From Azolla caroliniana (taxonomy: Eukaryota; Polypodiophyta), in NCBI GenBank assembly GCA_043228905.1, contig JBHGNT010000015.1, positions 15,004,001 to 15,068,000 on the forward strand: 64,000 nucleotides of DNA, written 5' to 3'. The first letter of the stretch is position 1. The number at the start of each line of letters is the position of its first letter. This document shows, piece after piece, positions 21,493 to 32,015 of this stretch. The notes under the pieces are model-generated. The model was not told where the DNA came from. It ran no database searches and saw nothing but the letters and a program-made list of their open reading frames with translations. Both the position numbers and the translations under genes were made by a program.

Positions 21493-22475
21493 ACGGACTC
21501 CTAGGCCCCGACGATGAGATTGGTGGAGCCGTGGAGGCGGTCTCTTTCGACAACACCTTGGGGGAATTAAAGAAGGTGTTCGAAGAAGGCCTCAACGAAG
21601 ATCAGATGATTCTGGTTAGTTCGGAAATGATGTACGGAGTCATCGCTGACTTCGGGGAGAGGGTTGAGTTGGATCAGGAGGCCCATGTGCATACGAAGTA
21701 CAAGATTGTGGAGCGGAAGGTGAGGCCAGTCGCGGCACCCTTGCCGGAGGGCAACGAGTTACGGATGAAAGCAATCGCGTCGGACCCAAGTCTACGGGAT
21801 CCGGCCGGCATAGGACACCAGTTCACCAACATAATGCTACGGGAGCTCAAGGTTGGTGGGGGTGGCTTTCTACTGCCGGCGGAGGAGGAACAGTTTCGGA
21901 GAATGCTTGGGAGGCATAGAAAGGCCTTCGCATTATTGCCGGAAGAGATCGGGTGCGTAGAACTGACAATCATTGAGCCGATGGTTATCTTCACGGTACC
22001 GCATGTGCCGTGGAATCTCAAACCGATTCCAGTACCCAGAGCTCACATCCTGAATCTGATGGAGCTACTGAAGCAGAAGTTGGGGATGGGCATCCTCGAA
22101 CCATTGAGTGCCCCATACTTGAATCGGTGGTTTACCGTGCCACAGAAGAACGACACGTTGCGCTTTATTCAGGACCTGCAACCGGTCAACAAGGAGACCA
22201 TTCGGAATGCAGGAATCGGACCGACCATTTACGAGTTCGCGGAGGCCTTCGCCGAAAGGTCGATTTACTCGGTCGAGGACCTGTACTCGGGGTACAACCA
22301 ATTCCACCTAGCCGTGGAGAGCAGGGATATTACGACAATGCGGACTCCTCTCGGCCTAGTGCGGATGTGTACCCTTCCGCAAGGGGGGACAAACTTGGTA
22401 GCGCACATGGTGAATGTGATGAATAAGGTGCTAAGGGAATGCATCCCGGACATCACCATGCCATTTTTTGGTTGA
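21493..22475 (+). pseudogene. Ty3 element G: reverse transcriptase, N-terminal part
   Basis: Open frame joining the region upstream of the RT to the RT itself. Motifs: WFTVPQKNDTLRFIQDLQPVN (about 22120-22185), YSVEDLYSGYNQFHLA (about 22270) and TPLGLVRMCTLPQG (about 22345). The frame breaks in the T-run at 22464-22469, exactly where the catalytic FLDD should be. In the shifted frame the motif reads F-L-V-D, so one catalytic Asp is also lost. Two independent lesions thus fall at the active site. Confidence 0.85.
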
Positions 22476-23334
22476 CATTCCGATCAAGGGATGTCCGGTG
22501 GAGGATAAGGACGAAACAGTCGGACCAGACGGGTGTTGGAAATTCGTCTCAGACCACATTGGAGACTGCGAGAAGGTGCTACAGAAGCTGGAAGGCCCGC
22601 GGCTCACCTTCTCCGAGGAGAAATCGGCTTTCGGACAGTCGGAAATCATGGTCGTCGAACACCTGTGCGGGCCTTATGGCCGGAAACCGTCTCTGGCTAA
22701 GGTGGAAGCTATCTCCACAATGAAGGAAGACTGTAGGACAGTTACAGAAGTCCGGAGGTTCTTGGGAGCTTGCACGTTCTACCACATTTGGATCCCGCAT
22801 TACACCCATATCGCGGAGCCGCTCTACAGGTTGTTGAAGAAAGGGCGCAAGTTCGAGTGGAGCGGGGAGCATGCAAAGTCGGTCTGGAAAATGAAAGAAG
22901 CACTTGCCGCGGCACCAGCACTCCAGAAAGAGATTTATGTAACCGTAGACATGAGTCTGACCGGAATCGGATGGGTGATCAACTAGGACGATGAGAACGG
23001 CACGAGGTTCCCCATCCAGTTCGGTGTGAAAGTACTTAGCGAGCAACAACGAGGATACGCCAAGGTTAAATGCGAACTCTAGGGTATTGTTTCGGCGGTC
23101 AAGGCCGATAAAGACTACCTGATCATGACAGAGGTAATAATAGAGACGAACTGGCTACCGATTCTCGGTATGGTCTCCGGATGCGTGACGTCAAACCTGG
23201 CAATGCTCAGGTGGATAGCGTACATTAAGTCCCTGAATCCGGAGATTTAGCGCCATGGCCGACATGCTTTCGAGAGCGAGGTTTGATGACGAGGGCGGCA
23301 TGGTGTCAAAGGACAAGGAAGTCGGAGCAGACTT
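22468..23334 (+). pseudogene. Ty3 element G: RT C-terminal part and RNase H
   Basis: Continues in a new frame: VDIPIKGCPVED, then EVRRFLGACTFYHIWIPHY and LYRLLKKGRKFEW (about 22750-22860), then the RNase H start VTVDMSLTGIGWVIN (about 22940). The first stop is at 22984-22986, with others near 23080 and 23250. A tether-like segment RWIAYIKSLNPE lies near 23215. Dead copy. Confidence 0.8.
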
Positions 23335-23339
23335 CTTCG

Positions 23340-23854
23340 AGACGGCTTAAGTGACGACGAGAAAGAGGGGCACTCCGGCGCTTAACGAGTTCGACGAGAG
23401 TAAGTACGATGGGGAGTGGTTCCAGATCGGTGGGTTCCGAAAAATGATGCTGTCGGACACGATGTGGACAAAGGAAGAGGCTAACCGGATCTGGAAGAAA
23501 GCGTACTGATTCTTCCTACGAGACGAAAGCATATGGAAGCACACGAAGAAGCGAGACGGCGTCCCAGTCCGGGTAGTGGCGAGGAAGGAGAAGCAAGGAG
23601 CATTGCTGACAGCGTACCACGAGAGTCCTTGGGCCGGACATCGGGGGACATGGGCCACGTTGGAGAAGTTGAAGGAGAAGTACTGGTGGCCGAGACTATA
23701 CCGGGACGTGCATCGGTTCGTAACAACTTCCATAGTCCGACATCGGGACGAGCTACACCTGACTTACCCGCCGACCAGCCACTTCAAGTGGATGGTGGAT
23801 CTGGTGACGATGCCGATGGGGGTAGGGCAGATGCGATACCTAGTGCTAGCACAA
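23340..23854 (+). pseudogene. Ty3 element G: integrase N-terminal fragment
   Basis: An open segment at 23576-23854 gives HESPWAGHRGTWATLEKLK and KYWWPRLYRDVHRF, the His part of the HHCC zinc domain. The two Cys that should follow are absent (TTSIVRHRDE). The first strand of the catalytic core (KWMVDLVTMPMG) is present, then the sequence is cut by a T-family LTR at 23855. The rest of integrase and the 3' LTR are missing. Confidence 0.75.
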
Positions 23855-24619
23855 TGTCATGTGGTTTTTCACACACGATATGAAAACTATGTAAAAATAT
23901 AATGAAATAATTAGTTTAGATTAGATTAGTGGCTTGATATGGAAAGATGGATGTACTCAAGAGCTTCAAAACGCATTTTGCCACATATAAAATGGACAAC
24001 TACATATCAAGTTATGTGGACATTAAGTTTGAGAAGATAAGGAAAAATAGAATTTTGAAATATCCCACATAGATAGGAAACTTTAGGAGCCAGTTATATA
24101 AGCAGATTGAGAACCATCATTTTTCATCTATGTGTTAAGAGCACAAAAGAAATAATTGGGCTTGGGCCACTTTTGTCTAGAAGGACAGATGTGGCTAAGT
24201 TGCTCGAACCAGCCGGTGAAGGGACTCAAACTAGCGACAGGATGGATCCGGCAACCGGACAGAACCGGCGACCAAACAAATCCGACAACCTACGACTGGA
24301 CAGAGCGACAACTGGAAATCGAACAGAGCCGGCAACCGAATGGAACCGGCGATCAAACTGGAATCAGACAGTGGTAACCGGAAACCGGACAGAGCCGGCA
24401 ACCGGAAATCGGACGGAGTCGGCAACCGGATGGAACCGGCGATCGAATTGGAACCTTTGCCTTATTCATTGTTCGATCTTTGTTGTGAGTTCTCTGTGTA
24501 TTTGTGTGCGCAGCTCGGCCGTGGTTTCGTGTCCCTCCTCCCTCCGTCCAGTTTTTCCCTGGTTCAGGGCCCCCACGGTCCTGCCTTGGTTTCTCCCGTG
24601 CGTGCAAAATAACACGACA
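23855..24619 (+). mobile_element. Solo or truncated LTR of family T
   Basis: TGTCATGTGG ... ACACGACA. The segment at about 23858-24165 matches the T2 LTR (about 41210-41500): 'tcctcaagagctt', 'tatcccacatagatagga' and 'gttatataag'. It holds its own minisatellite at about 24237-24450 built on 'ccggcaaccgga'. The flanks (cacaa / acgat) do not match, and the right flank is mitochondrial DNA, so the junctions may come from recombination. Confidence 0.65.
24237..24450. repeat. Minisatellite within T-family LTR
   Basis: Degenerate repeats of 'gagccggcaaccggaaatcgga' type, each about 20-40 bp. Other T LTRs carry unrelated tandem repeats in a similar place (see 29134-30052). Confidence 0.7.
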
Positions 24620-24987
24620 ACGATTAGTTCCATTACTGACTGAGAACACACCAGATTCTCCTTTAAGTACTTCAGCTAAATTATAGATAGAAAAAGCTGG
24701 TACAGAAAACCCTGTTGTATAAGGTTTGAAATGGTGAATTGGAGATTCCATAGATTATTTCTTTTAAGGTCATGATGAAGGACATGGCTTACGATCATCG
24801 GCTTTAATCATGCCGCTGAGCATTTAATTGGGACGTTATATGATGATTCAAATACTTTATCACATCTCTTCAATGCGAATACAAAAACGATCGTGGTGAT
24901 TTCGCTTGTTACCTGCTAGTACATCGGAATCCGATTAGTCATGAACATCGTGAGGTGCTGCTTTTCACAAATCCAAGCATACTCCTG
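24620..24987 (-). pseudogene. nad7 exon (mitochondrial complex I 49-kDa subunit), 3' exon in the insert
   Basis: Starts by completing a Ser codon split by the intron, then GVCLDL*KAAPHDV. It continues through FCIRIEEM, SGMIKADDRK and SMESPIHHF, and is cut at SNGTNR by the T LTR. NAD7 is a core subunit of complex I in the mitochondrial inner membrane. About nine in-frame stops (TGA, TAA) fall where plant NAD7 has Arg or Gln, so T-to-C editing would restore each. No indel is seen across 368 bp. In the nucleus it cannot be expressed as a protein. Confidence 0.88.
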
Positions 24988-26068
24988 GTTGGGATAGGTA
25001 GGCCCCTTCTAAGGCTTTCCCCCCCTCTGACCCGTACGTAAAACTTTCCCTTCATACGACTCAAATGCATTCCCAAAGGCCCGCCCCTATAACGCATCTG
25101 CATGCACTTGGAGATGAAGGGCATTCCTGGTTCATGCGTGAGCGTCCATAGCACCAGATTTTGGATTGATTGGTAGTGATCCGACTGGCTCATTTTCCGT
25201 TAGCACAAACAGAAAAAACTTTTTTCTTGCCTCAGGCCACTTACCGTGTGGCCCGCGGCGAGTAGAGAGCGATCGTGACCAGTGGAGGCAGAATGCGCGC
25301 TACATCCCTAGCAAGCAAGCAAACAAACAAACAAAAGAGATATAGTTCCGACACACATGTAGGTTGAGGGCTTTCATCTTGCGTGGTAGGTTGTTGGCCA
25401 AGACTAGTTACTAGTCCGCCAATTTCTTTCTAGATCTCCATACTTCTATACCGTCACAATCTTATGAAAAAAGGCAGCATGTTGTTCATATTTCTCAGAG
25501 CGCTACTTTGCTCCTTTATGTTGCTACTTAAAGCCTTTATGCTTCTCTCAATTAATCGATTTGTGCCACTTTACCACCTTTCAATTCAATTTGATTCAAA
25601 AATTCAGGTCACGTACTCTTATCTCAGCAGGCTCGACCCTTGCTTTTCGGGTCTTTCTCCACCCATACCTCATTACATACCTAGACCTTACAGATGCATA
25701 GATGAATACGGGCTTACCATGTTCCATCAATGGCATCTAACCTATGCCGATTTCGGCGGACTGTGCCTACCCCAGTTAACCCATGCGGTTTCGACGTGCC
25801 TAGAGGCCAAAGGCGAATACATTCACGGTTCGTCAGACTAACCAGTTGAAGATGGCCCTAGCCTTGCCTCGGTCATGCTTTACTAGGCTTATACACATTT
25901 GCTTACGTTGACCCCTCTTCAGCTTAGCCCATCCCCCATATTAAGGGATGTTGCCCTCAAGGCTTCACACCAAGTCTTTACTATCAATTCACGCTTGAGC
26001 AAGGTCAGGTAGAACCGTTGCCCGATGGGAACCTCCCCCATATTACTATCAATGTCTTCATGTCGCAC
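24988..26068 (-). other. Complete group II intron of nad7
   Basis: 1,081 bp on the minus strand. It begins GTGCGAC (26068-26062), the group II 5' consensus, and ends in AC before the exon. A 34-nt domain V (25029-25062) and a domain VI region ('cctacctatccc') lie at the expected distance from the 3' end. Splicing joins T to CA, making a Ser codon inside a conserved stretch of NAD7. No intron maturase is recognisable. The position in the gene suggests the intron often called nad7i676 (inference from approximate residue number). Confidence 0.85.
25029..25062 (-). ncRNA. Group II intron domain V (first intron)
   Basis: A 34-nt hairpin; the minus strand starts GAGTCGTATGAAGG, has a GAAA loop, and ends CGTACGGGTC. 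This is the catalytic core helix of group II introns, including the CGT/ACG paired region. Confidence 0.88.
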
Positions 26069-26556
26069 AACCTCTTAACATGAGACCACTAAATCCCCGG
26101 TCCAAAGATTACTATGTAGTGATGGTACCGATATCCACTAATCATTATTTCTAGATACTGTTGTTGCTCGGTGTTTCCTCCGACTCGTCAATACGAGAAG
26201 AAAATTACTATGTGAATGAAAAAGTGTCTCCAGTCAAGCCCAGAGGCAAATCTTAGGCCACTCCACCTAGTCATATATAACTAGCATACATCCTAGCTCC
26301 CGAGATCCTTTCATAGGATTCCAAAAGTTTTTCTCGCTCTTTAGAAGCCCATGGAGACAGAGTTGATGCTCCTATGTCCATGCCATAAATAGTTAAAGAA
26401 GATAAATAATTTGGGATTCAAGTTGTTTCACAAAATAATACTCATATATATTAAGCTCATAATGGTACCTCACAATTGCAAGGTCTCTCTACAACTCAAG
26501 GATAAGCGTGTTCTTAGGCCATCATGGGAACGTAAATAGGGTTGAAAGTTACTCGA
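26069..26556 (-). pseudogene. nad7 exon (5' exon in the insert)
   Basis: The minus strand gives MMA*EHAY, then CEVPL*A*YI*VLFCE, then SGARMYASYI*LGGVA*DLPLG, and ends DRGFSGLMLRG. About 15 stops are present. All but one or two fit Arg or Gln codons written with T for C; one TAG replaces an expected Trp. The segment T-L-S-P-W-A-S aligns with conserved T-P-F-L-W-A-F, which is what C-to-U editing of TCT and CCA codons would give. Length (about 488 bp) and frame are intact. The 5' boundary is approximate. Confidence 0.87.
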
Positions 26557-26745
26557 TGCTAGCTGTGTTGCACACGTTCACTCGCATTACGTACACAAAT
26601 GCTCTCTGAATCGTGCGGGATGGTCACCCATCACACGACTCTCCAACTTGAGTTACCCGAAGTGTTATCATGGTTTAGTTTCCTCCTTGCCAAAGAACTT
26701 CAGTCAACATACGAGGTGACCTTCCTCCCCCATCGCTGTGAAGCC
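26557..26745 (-). other. 3' end of a second nad7 group II intron
   Basis: A second domain V lies at 26608-26641. The intron is cut at about 26745 by Copia fragment D. By position in the protein it would be the intron often called nad7i209 (inference). Confidence 0.75.
26608..26641 (-). ncRNA. Group II intron domain V (second intron)
   Basis: 34 nt; the minus strand starts GAGTCGTGTGATGG, has a GTGA loop, and ends CGCACGATTC. The pairing is nearly complete. Confidence 0.85.
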
Positions 26746-29113
26746 TGTTGGTTGAGACATATAGATGTCTTCTTCGAAGTCTCCATGTAGGAATGTCATT
26801 TTGACGTCAAGCTGCTTAAACTCTAGGTTTTTAATCCCCACGACCCAACTAGGAGTTGAAGGGTGGTCATCATGACTACTAGTGAGAATATCTCATTGTA
26901 GTCGACCCCATGTTCTTGTTTGAATCCCTTTGTGCCAAGCTGAGTTTTGTATTTGGGCTTGTTAGTATCAGATACATACTCTACCAGAAGAACCATTTAC
27001 AGGGCAACAGGTTCCTTCCGGCTGGTAATTTGACCATCTCCTGTGTGTGATTCTGATGAATCGAGTCCATCTCGAATTTCATGGCTTGTAGCCAAGTGTT
27101 GACATCTGGAGTGGCAACAACTTGGTTCGCATGCGTCCGTGTAGTTGACATAGTCAAGGCCTGGTTGATAGAACTTTGTCGGTCTTCAAACTCGTTTGGA
27201 TCTCCTAAGTGCCGTCTCGTTTGGTTTGGCTATTTCGATCGTATTCCTCGGTCGATCGGCATTTGTTGAACCATTGTCTTCAAGAGTCTTGTTGGATAAT
27301 TCGCCCCTGCAATAGGCCTTCGGCAATGTCGAATCATCCTTCTCTTGTACGGGATCGATTGACTTAGGAATAGCAGACTTAGCCGACTTTACTTAGCTTT
27401 TCATCCCCGTAGTCTTTTTGGGTGTGTCGGTCGAATCGACTCTGCCGTTTTCGACTCCAAGCTTCTCGGCTTCGCTTTTTTCGACTATAGTCGATTCGAC
27501 TTTGCCTTAGTCGATCGATTCTACTCTTGTCAATTCCTTAGTCGGATTTAATTCTATTTCGATTAGTGGACCTCTTGCCAATTCGGATTCCACAAGAGGG
27601 TTGTTGGCTTGGTTGATTACGATTGTTTGTCGAATCTCCGATTCATCCTGGTGGTCGGTCCTTCTACGACATCTCTATCAATGACGAAGCTACCTTTTGC
27701 TGACTATTTTCGTAGGTTGGGATGGGTTATAGAGAATGGACTCTTCATGGAAGACTACATCATTATTCCAGATCAATTTCCGGTTCTCAGGATCCCATAG
27801 CTTGTAGCCGAATTCCCCATCGGTTCCATAACTGAGAAATATGCACTTTGTTACATGGGGCGCCAACTTTGTACTTTTCTCTCGAGGGATGAAGATATAG
27901 GCTTCGCATCCTAATATACAGAGCCTATCGTAGATCGACTATTTGCATGACCATAGTGCCTGTAGCACTTCGAGCTGTATTGCTCTCGACGGTGATAGAT
28001 TTATCGAGCAGACTATCATCTGCAATGCTTTGGCCTAGAATTCTAGCTTTAGTTCGGATTGTTGGAGAATTGTCGTCACCCTCTCGTGGATCATTCAATG
28101 GATCTGTTCCACCATGCCATTCTGCATGGGTGTGTAAGGAATGGTCTTTTGATGCCGGATCCCTTTGTCAAACAGGTATTGTTTAAAGGCTTAGGAAGTG
28201 TATTCACTTTGACTATCCAACAAGGGAAGACCTTGAGCGCTTCGTCTTTGGACCTAATTGAATACACCCAAACTTTTCGAGTATAGTCATCTACGAATGT
28301 GAGGACGTACTGGGAGCCTCCTAGTGACCTTCTAGGCATTGGCCCACATATATCTGTGTGGACCAATTCTAGGGGTTGTCGTACCATCTCGTAGTAGAGA
28401 GAGTGGGCTTCGGGTATGTGTCCAGTAACGACAATGCTCGTAGAAGTCCATCTTTGTCTACAGCTTTGGGATGTAGACAATCGCCATTAACCTGTCTAGT
28501 TCGGCTTGAGACATATGGCCTAGTCGGCCATGCCATAGGTTCAAGTCCCGCGATTGGCTATGTTCCCCCGCCCCTTTTGGATTGATCACCATCAACGGAT
28601 ACAAGTTGTTGCACTTGTATCCATAGCTGATTTTCATAATCGGCCGATCATCCATGACGACTCACTTAGAGTTGTTCAATACCCATATTTGACTAACATG
28701 CTTATGGAGACTAGAATCCTTTTAAGATCAGGTACATGTCGGACATGATGCCAGATAATCGTATTGTCGTTTGACAATCGAATTGGTACTTCACCAATTC
28801 TGGCGATTTTGCCTTCCTGCCCATTGCTGAGTCAGACAATGTCGTCAGCTCCGACCGAATACTTTGAAAACCATTCAATATTTGGGGTCACATGAAATGT
28901 GGCACTAGAGTCTAGTAGCCACATTCGTGCATCCTATGCACTATAGAGGACTTCTCCGGTTGATGAGTCTTCCAGGGAGAGGATTTCTCCTAACCGGAAT
29001 TCGGCAACATTGACTTGGTTGCTGGTTGGAGAACGATTCGAGCCGGATCGTCCTAAGTTCCGCTCGAATTGCCGACCATTCTGCTTCCTCTTGATTAACC
29101 AACTATTGAAAAC
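26746..29113 (-). pseudogene. Copia fragment D: protease to early RT
   Basis: Read on the minus strand from about 29000 down. A degraded protease site (WLLDSSATFHVTP, near 28900) comes first, then pre-integrase LWHGRLGHMSQAELDRL (about 28520) and integrase core LVHTDICGPMP / YVLTFVDDYTRK (about 28300-28370). A long degraded stretch with Asp-rich linker follows, then the RT start KGFKQEHGVDYNEIFS (about 26900). Many stops. Neither LTR is present; one end meets mitochondrial DNA and the other the T1 LTR. Confidence 0.75.
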
Positions 29114-29133
29114 TTTTTCGTGATGATTTTCGG

Positions 29134-29434
29134 CAACGGTAGGAAAATCATGTGGAAAGGAGAAAACCGAGAAGGGTACAATTTCACGCTTCTCACGCTA
29201 TCTTCTTCTCAGTGAGTTATCCCACATATATGCAGCTAACATGACTCTCTCTATATAAAGACTCATTTATCTCATATATATATGACTCATTTATGCAACG
29301 GTATGAAAATCATGTGGAAAGGAGAAAACCGAGAAGGGTACACTTTTACGCTTCTCTCAATATTTTCTTCTTAGTGAGTTATCCCACATATATGCAACTA
29401 ACATGACTCTCTCTATAAAAAGACTCATTTATCT

Positions 29435-29465
<31 letters not shown>

Positions 29466-29815
29466 GACTCATTTATGCAACGGTATGAAAATCATGTGGA
29501 AAGGAGAAAATCGAGAAGGGTACACTTTCACGCTTCTCTCACTATTTTCTTCTCAGTGAGTTATCCCACATATATGCAGCTAACATGACTCTCTATATAT
29601 AAAGACTCATTTATCTCACACACACATATATATATATATGACTCATTTATGCAACGGTATGAAAATCATGTGGAAAGGAGAAAACCGAGAAGGGTACACT
29701 TTCACGCTTCTCTCACTATTTTCTTCTCAGTGAGTTATCCCACATATATGCAACTAACATGACTCTCTCTATATAAAGACTCATTTTATCTCACACACAT
29801 ATATATATGACTATG
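29134..29815. repeat. Four tandem copies of a 160-180 bp LTR segment
   Basis: Units begin 'caacggtatgaaaatcatgtgg' at 29134, 29296, 29478 and 29652. Each ends with 'gactcatttat' and a variable TA/CA dinucleotide tract. Spacing is 162, 182 and 174 bp. Confidence 0.9.
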
Positions 29816-29849
29816 TATATATATATGTCTATATTAGTTCGAACTTCTG

Positions 29850-30052
29850 TTTGGCCGACTATTGTTCGACTGAATCTTATTTCGGCTATTCGGTCAATTT
29901 CAGCCAACCGACTCTTGTTTCGGCTTTTGGACCGATTTCGGCAGGTGACTCCCATTTCGGCTTTTCGGTCAATTTCGGCCAACCGACTCTCATTTAGGCT
30001 TTTCTGACCAATTTCGGCCAACTAACTCTCGTTTCGGCTTTTCGGGCAACTC
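29850..30052. repeat. About 52-bp minisatellite in T1 LTR
   Basis: Roughly four copies of 'cggcttttcggtcaatttcggccaaccgactct'-type sequence with substitutions. Confidence 0.85.
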
Positions 30053-30608
30053 CCCCACAAGGAGGGACAATCTTACATAACACAATTGACTTACCACAAA
30101 GCCAAGTCATTTCTATAAAAGTTGTATTTTCATCATTATACCTTTTCATATGTAAATTCTCATACATGAGAGCTTGCATGAGTGACATGGTTATCATGCA
30201 TCGCATGCATTTCATGCATTACATACATTGTATGCATGTTTTGCACCGTCACATGCATCATATGCATGGGGCCATCTATAAAAGAGTGGAGAAAAAAAAG
30301 AAAGGATCATCAATCAATCAATTAATAATAATAATAACAAACTATGTACTGAATCAAGAAATTAATAACAAAAAATCTAATTATCTTATTGGTGATGTAT
30401 CAAGTTGTCTCTTAAAATCTCTATCTCTATCTCAGTCCCTCTCTCTCAATCTCTCTGTCTCTATCTTAAATACTTTCTCGTTACAACTAGTACAACCTTC
30501 GAATCCTTCCGGTCCAGGACCCCGGTGGTCCCGCTTCATTTCGCGAACACGCGAGGATTTCCTCGACTTCTTTCTTGGGGAACCTGACGTGAAGAGCGGC
30601 AGGGGAGG

Positions 30609-31451
30609 ATGAAGATGGATGAGTAATAACTCATGGAGGCAATGTCAAAGATGATGATGGAATTTTCAAGAGAAGGGAAAACTGAGATGTTGCCCAACAA
30701 GCCGTCGAAAGCGTTGTCGAGCGAGTCGGTTGTTTCGACGAGGGCAAAATCCAAATTTTCCTAAAGGCCTACAATGCCAAGATGGATTCGAGAGGTGTGA
30801 ACGTAGCAATTAGGCTGGAGTAGTTTTGTCGAGTGGTGCTCAAACCAATATACAAAGAGGTAAATGAGCTTCGAGAACCTCCTGATTCGTGGGGGACTTT
30901 CACGGAGGCTCTATTGGAGGCATATGGCAAAGAGAGACTGAAGGGATGAGGTCGGCGTGAGTTTGACCAGTGGGTGGCATTGGTGAAGAATCACCAAGGT
31001 GTGATGCAAGCATTCCTAGATTTCCAGCGTCGTTTTTCTCAAGTCTCGAAGCGGGAACAAAGATTGGTGGGGATGGATAAGGTCTTATTGTTCGTGAAGT
31101 CGATCGATCGAAGGAAAAGGATGACCATCGGAGTCAAACTCGAAGAAGATGGTGGTGCAAATGGCCTTACCGAGGATTGGACCAAAGTGGAAAGAGTATG
31201 TCGACTACATGATAAGACGAAGATGAGATTCTCATCGGCAACAACACAACCCAAGAGGGATGGTGAAAGGAGGACGAGATGTGACTACAAACTACCACCT
31301 AAAGAAGAGAGCTTGAAGAGGGAAGGTTCGACAGTATTCAACATAGAGGCCTTTGTAAAGGAGGCATATGAGAGTATAAAGGTGCAAGTCGAGGCCAAAG
31401 AGAATCTTATAATGGAACCAAAACCGATTCAAATGGTGATCAAGGAAGAAG
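30609..31451 (+). pseudogene. Gag-like gene of element T1, 5' part
   Basis: Starts ATGAAGATGG right after a leader that matches T3 ('cctgacgtgaagagcgg'). The protein resembles the T3 Gag: AMSKMMMEFSREGKT, then, after stops and frameshifts in 30625-30970, KSIDRRKRMTIG and NGLTEDWTKVERVC. The open part is 30974-31483. It is cut at 31452 by the LTR of Copia fragment C2. No protease or polymerase follows. Confidence 0.75.
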
Positions 31452-31985
31452 TGTTAAGATTTCGGTTCGTCCGGATGGGATGATGCAGGCCCGGTGAGAA
31501 CCTCTCACCGGATGAAGGGACATATAGATAAATATGTTTCTACGAGCCTGTTGGGGCTATACTTGTAAATAGTCCTAATGTCATATTAGTATAAATGTGA
31601 CCTAGGGCAAACACTGATAGTGTAGTTGTCATTATATTGTATAGAGTTATTTGGTGTAACTGCTGTACAAAGCGTAGCAGAGGATAAGAGAGAGAGAGAG
31701 AGAAAGACAAACAGAGTGAGCCTCTGTTGTAACCGCCGCCAGGAGAAGATTGTGAGCACAAGGTCGTTGCCTCTATGTTCCCTTGTTGTATTCTCCTTAC
31801 ATAGTGATAGTTGGAGTTTGTGAACTCCCGTGGTTTTTCCCATTTAGGGTTTTCCACGTTAACATCTTGTGCACTCTCTTCTGTTTGTGTGCTTACTTCC
31901 ATTTCCCATTTTTTTCTGTGTTTGATTATCATGAAGTGATTGAAGACTCGGTTGTGGCCGAGCATTATTCCGCATATTCCTGTCA
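31452..31985 (+). repeat. 5' LTR of Copia fragment C2
   Basis: TGTTAAGATTTCGG ... TGTCA. It matches the C1 LTR in several blocks: the start, 'gtaaatagtcctaatgtcata' and 'tttttcccatttagggttt'. An initiator Met primer-binding site with one change, TGGTATGAGAGC, lies at 31989-32000. Confidence 0.8.
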
Positions 31986-32015
31986 ATCTGGTATGAGAGC
32001 AAAAGGACACAGGAA

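Larger units (their letters stand above)
24620..26745 (-). other. Nuclear copy of mitochondrial DNA (nad7 region)
   Basis: A minus-strand mitochondrial segment, in order: 3' end of one group II intron, a nad7 exon, a complete group II intron, and the next nad7 exon. Reading frame and splice sites are preserved. Stops and non-conserved codons sit at positions expected to be changed by RNA editing. Retained introns and unedited codons mean the DNA, not a transcript, was transferred. Its left end meets a T-family LTR and its right end meets Copia fragment D. Confidence 0.9.
29114..30568 (+). mobile_element. 5' LTR of gag-only element T1
   Basis: About 1.45 kb leading into a T-type leader and gag. 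It aligns with the T2 LTR (41147-42178) over 'attctcatacatgagagcttg', 'atgagtgacatggttatcatg' and the end 'tactttctcg'. It is longer because it contains a four-copy tandem duplication (29134-29815) and a minisatellite (29850-30052). The exact 5' end is uncertain. Confidence 0.7.

Noticed and set aside
24620-26745. Chloroplast DNA insertion
   Set aside because: The domain V hairpins suit either organelle, but the exon protein is NAD7, a mitochondrial gene product in plants.
24620-26745. Transfer by reverse-transcribed mitochondrial mRNA
   Set aside because: The introns are retained and codons are in the unedited state, so DNA was transferred.
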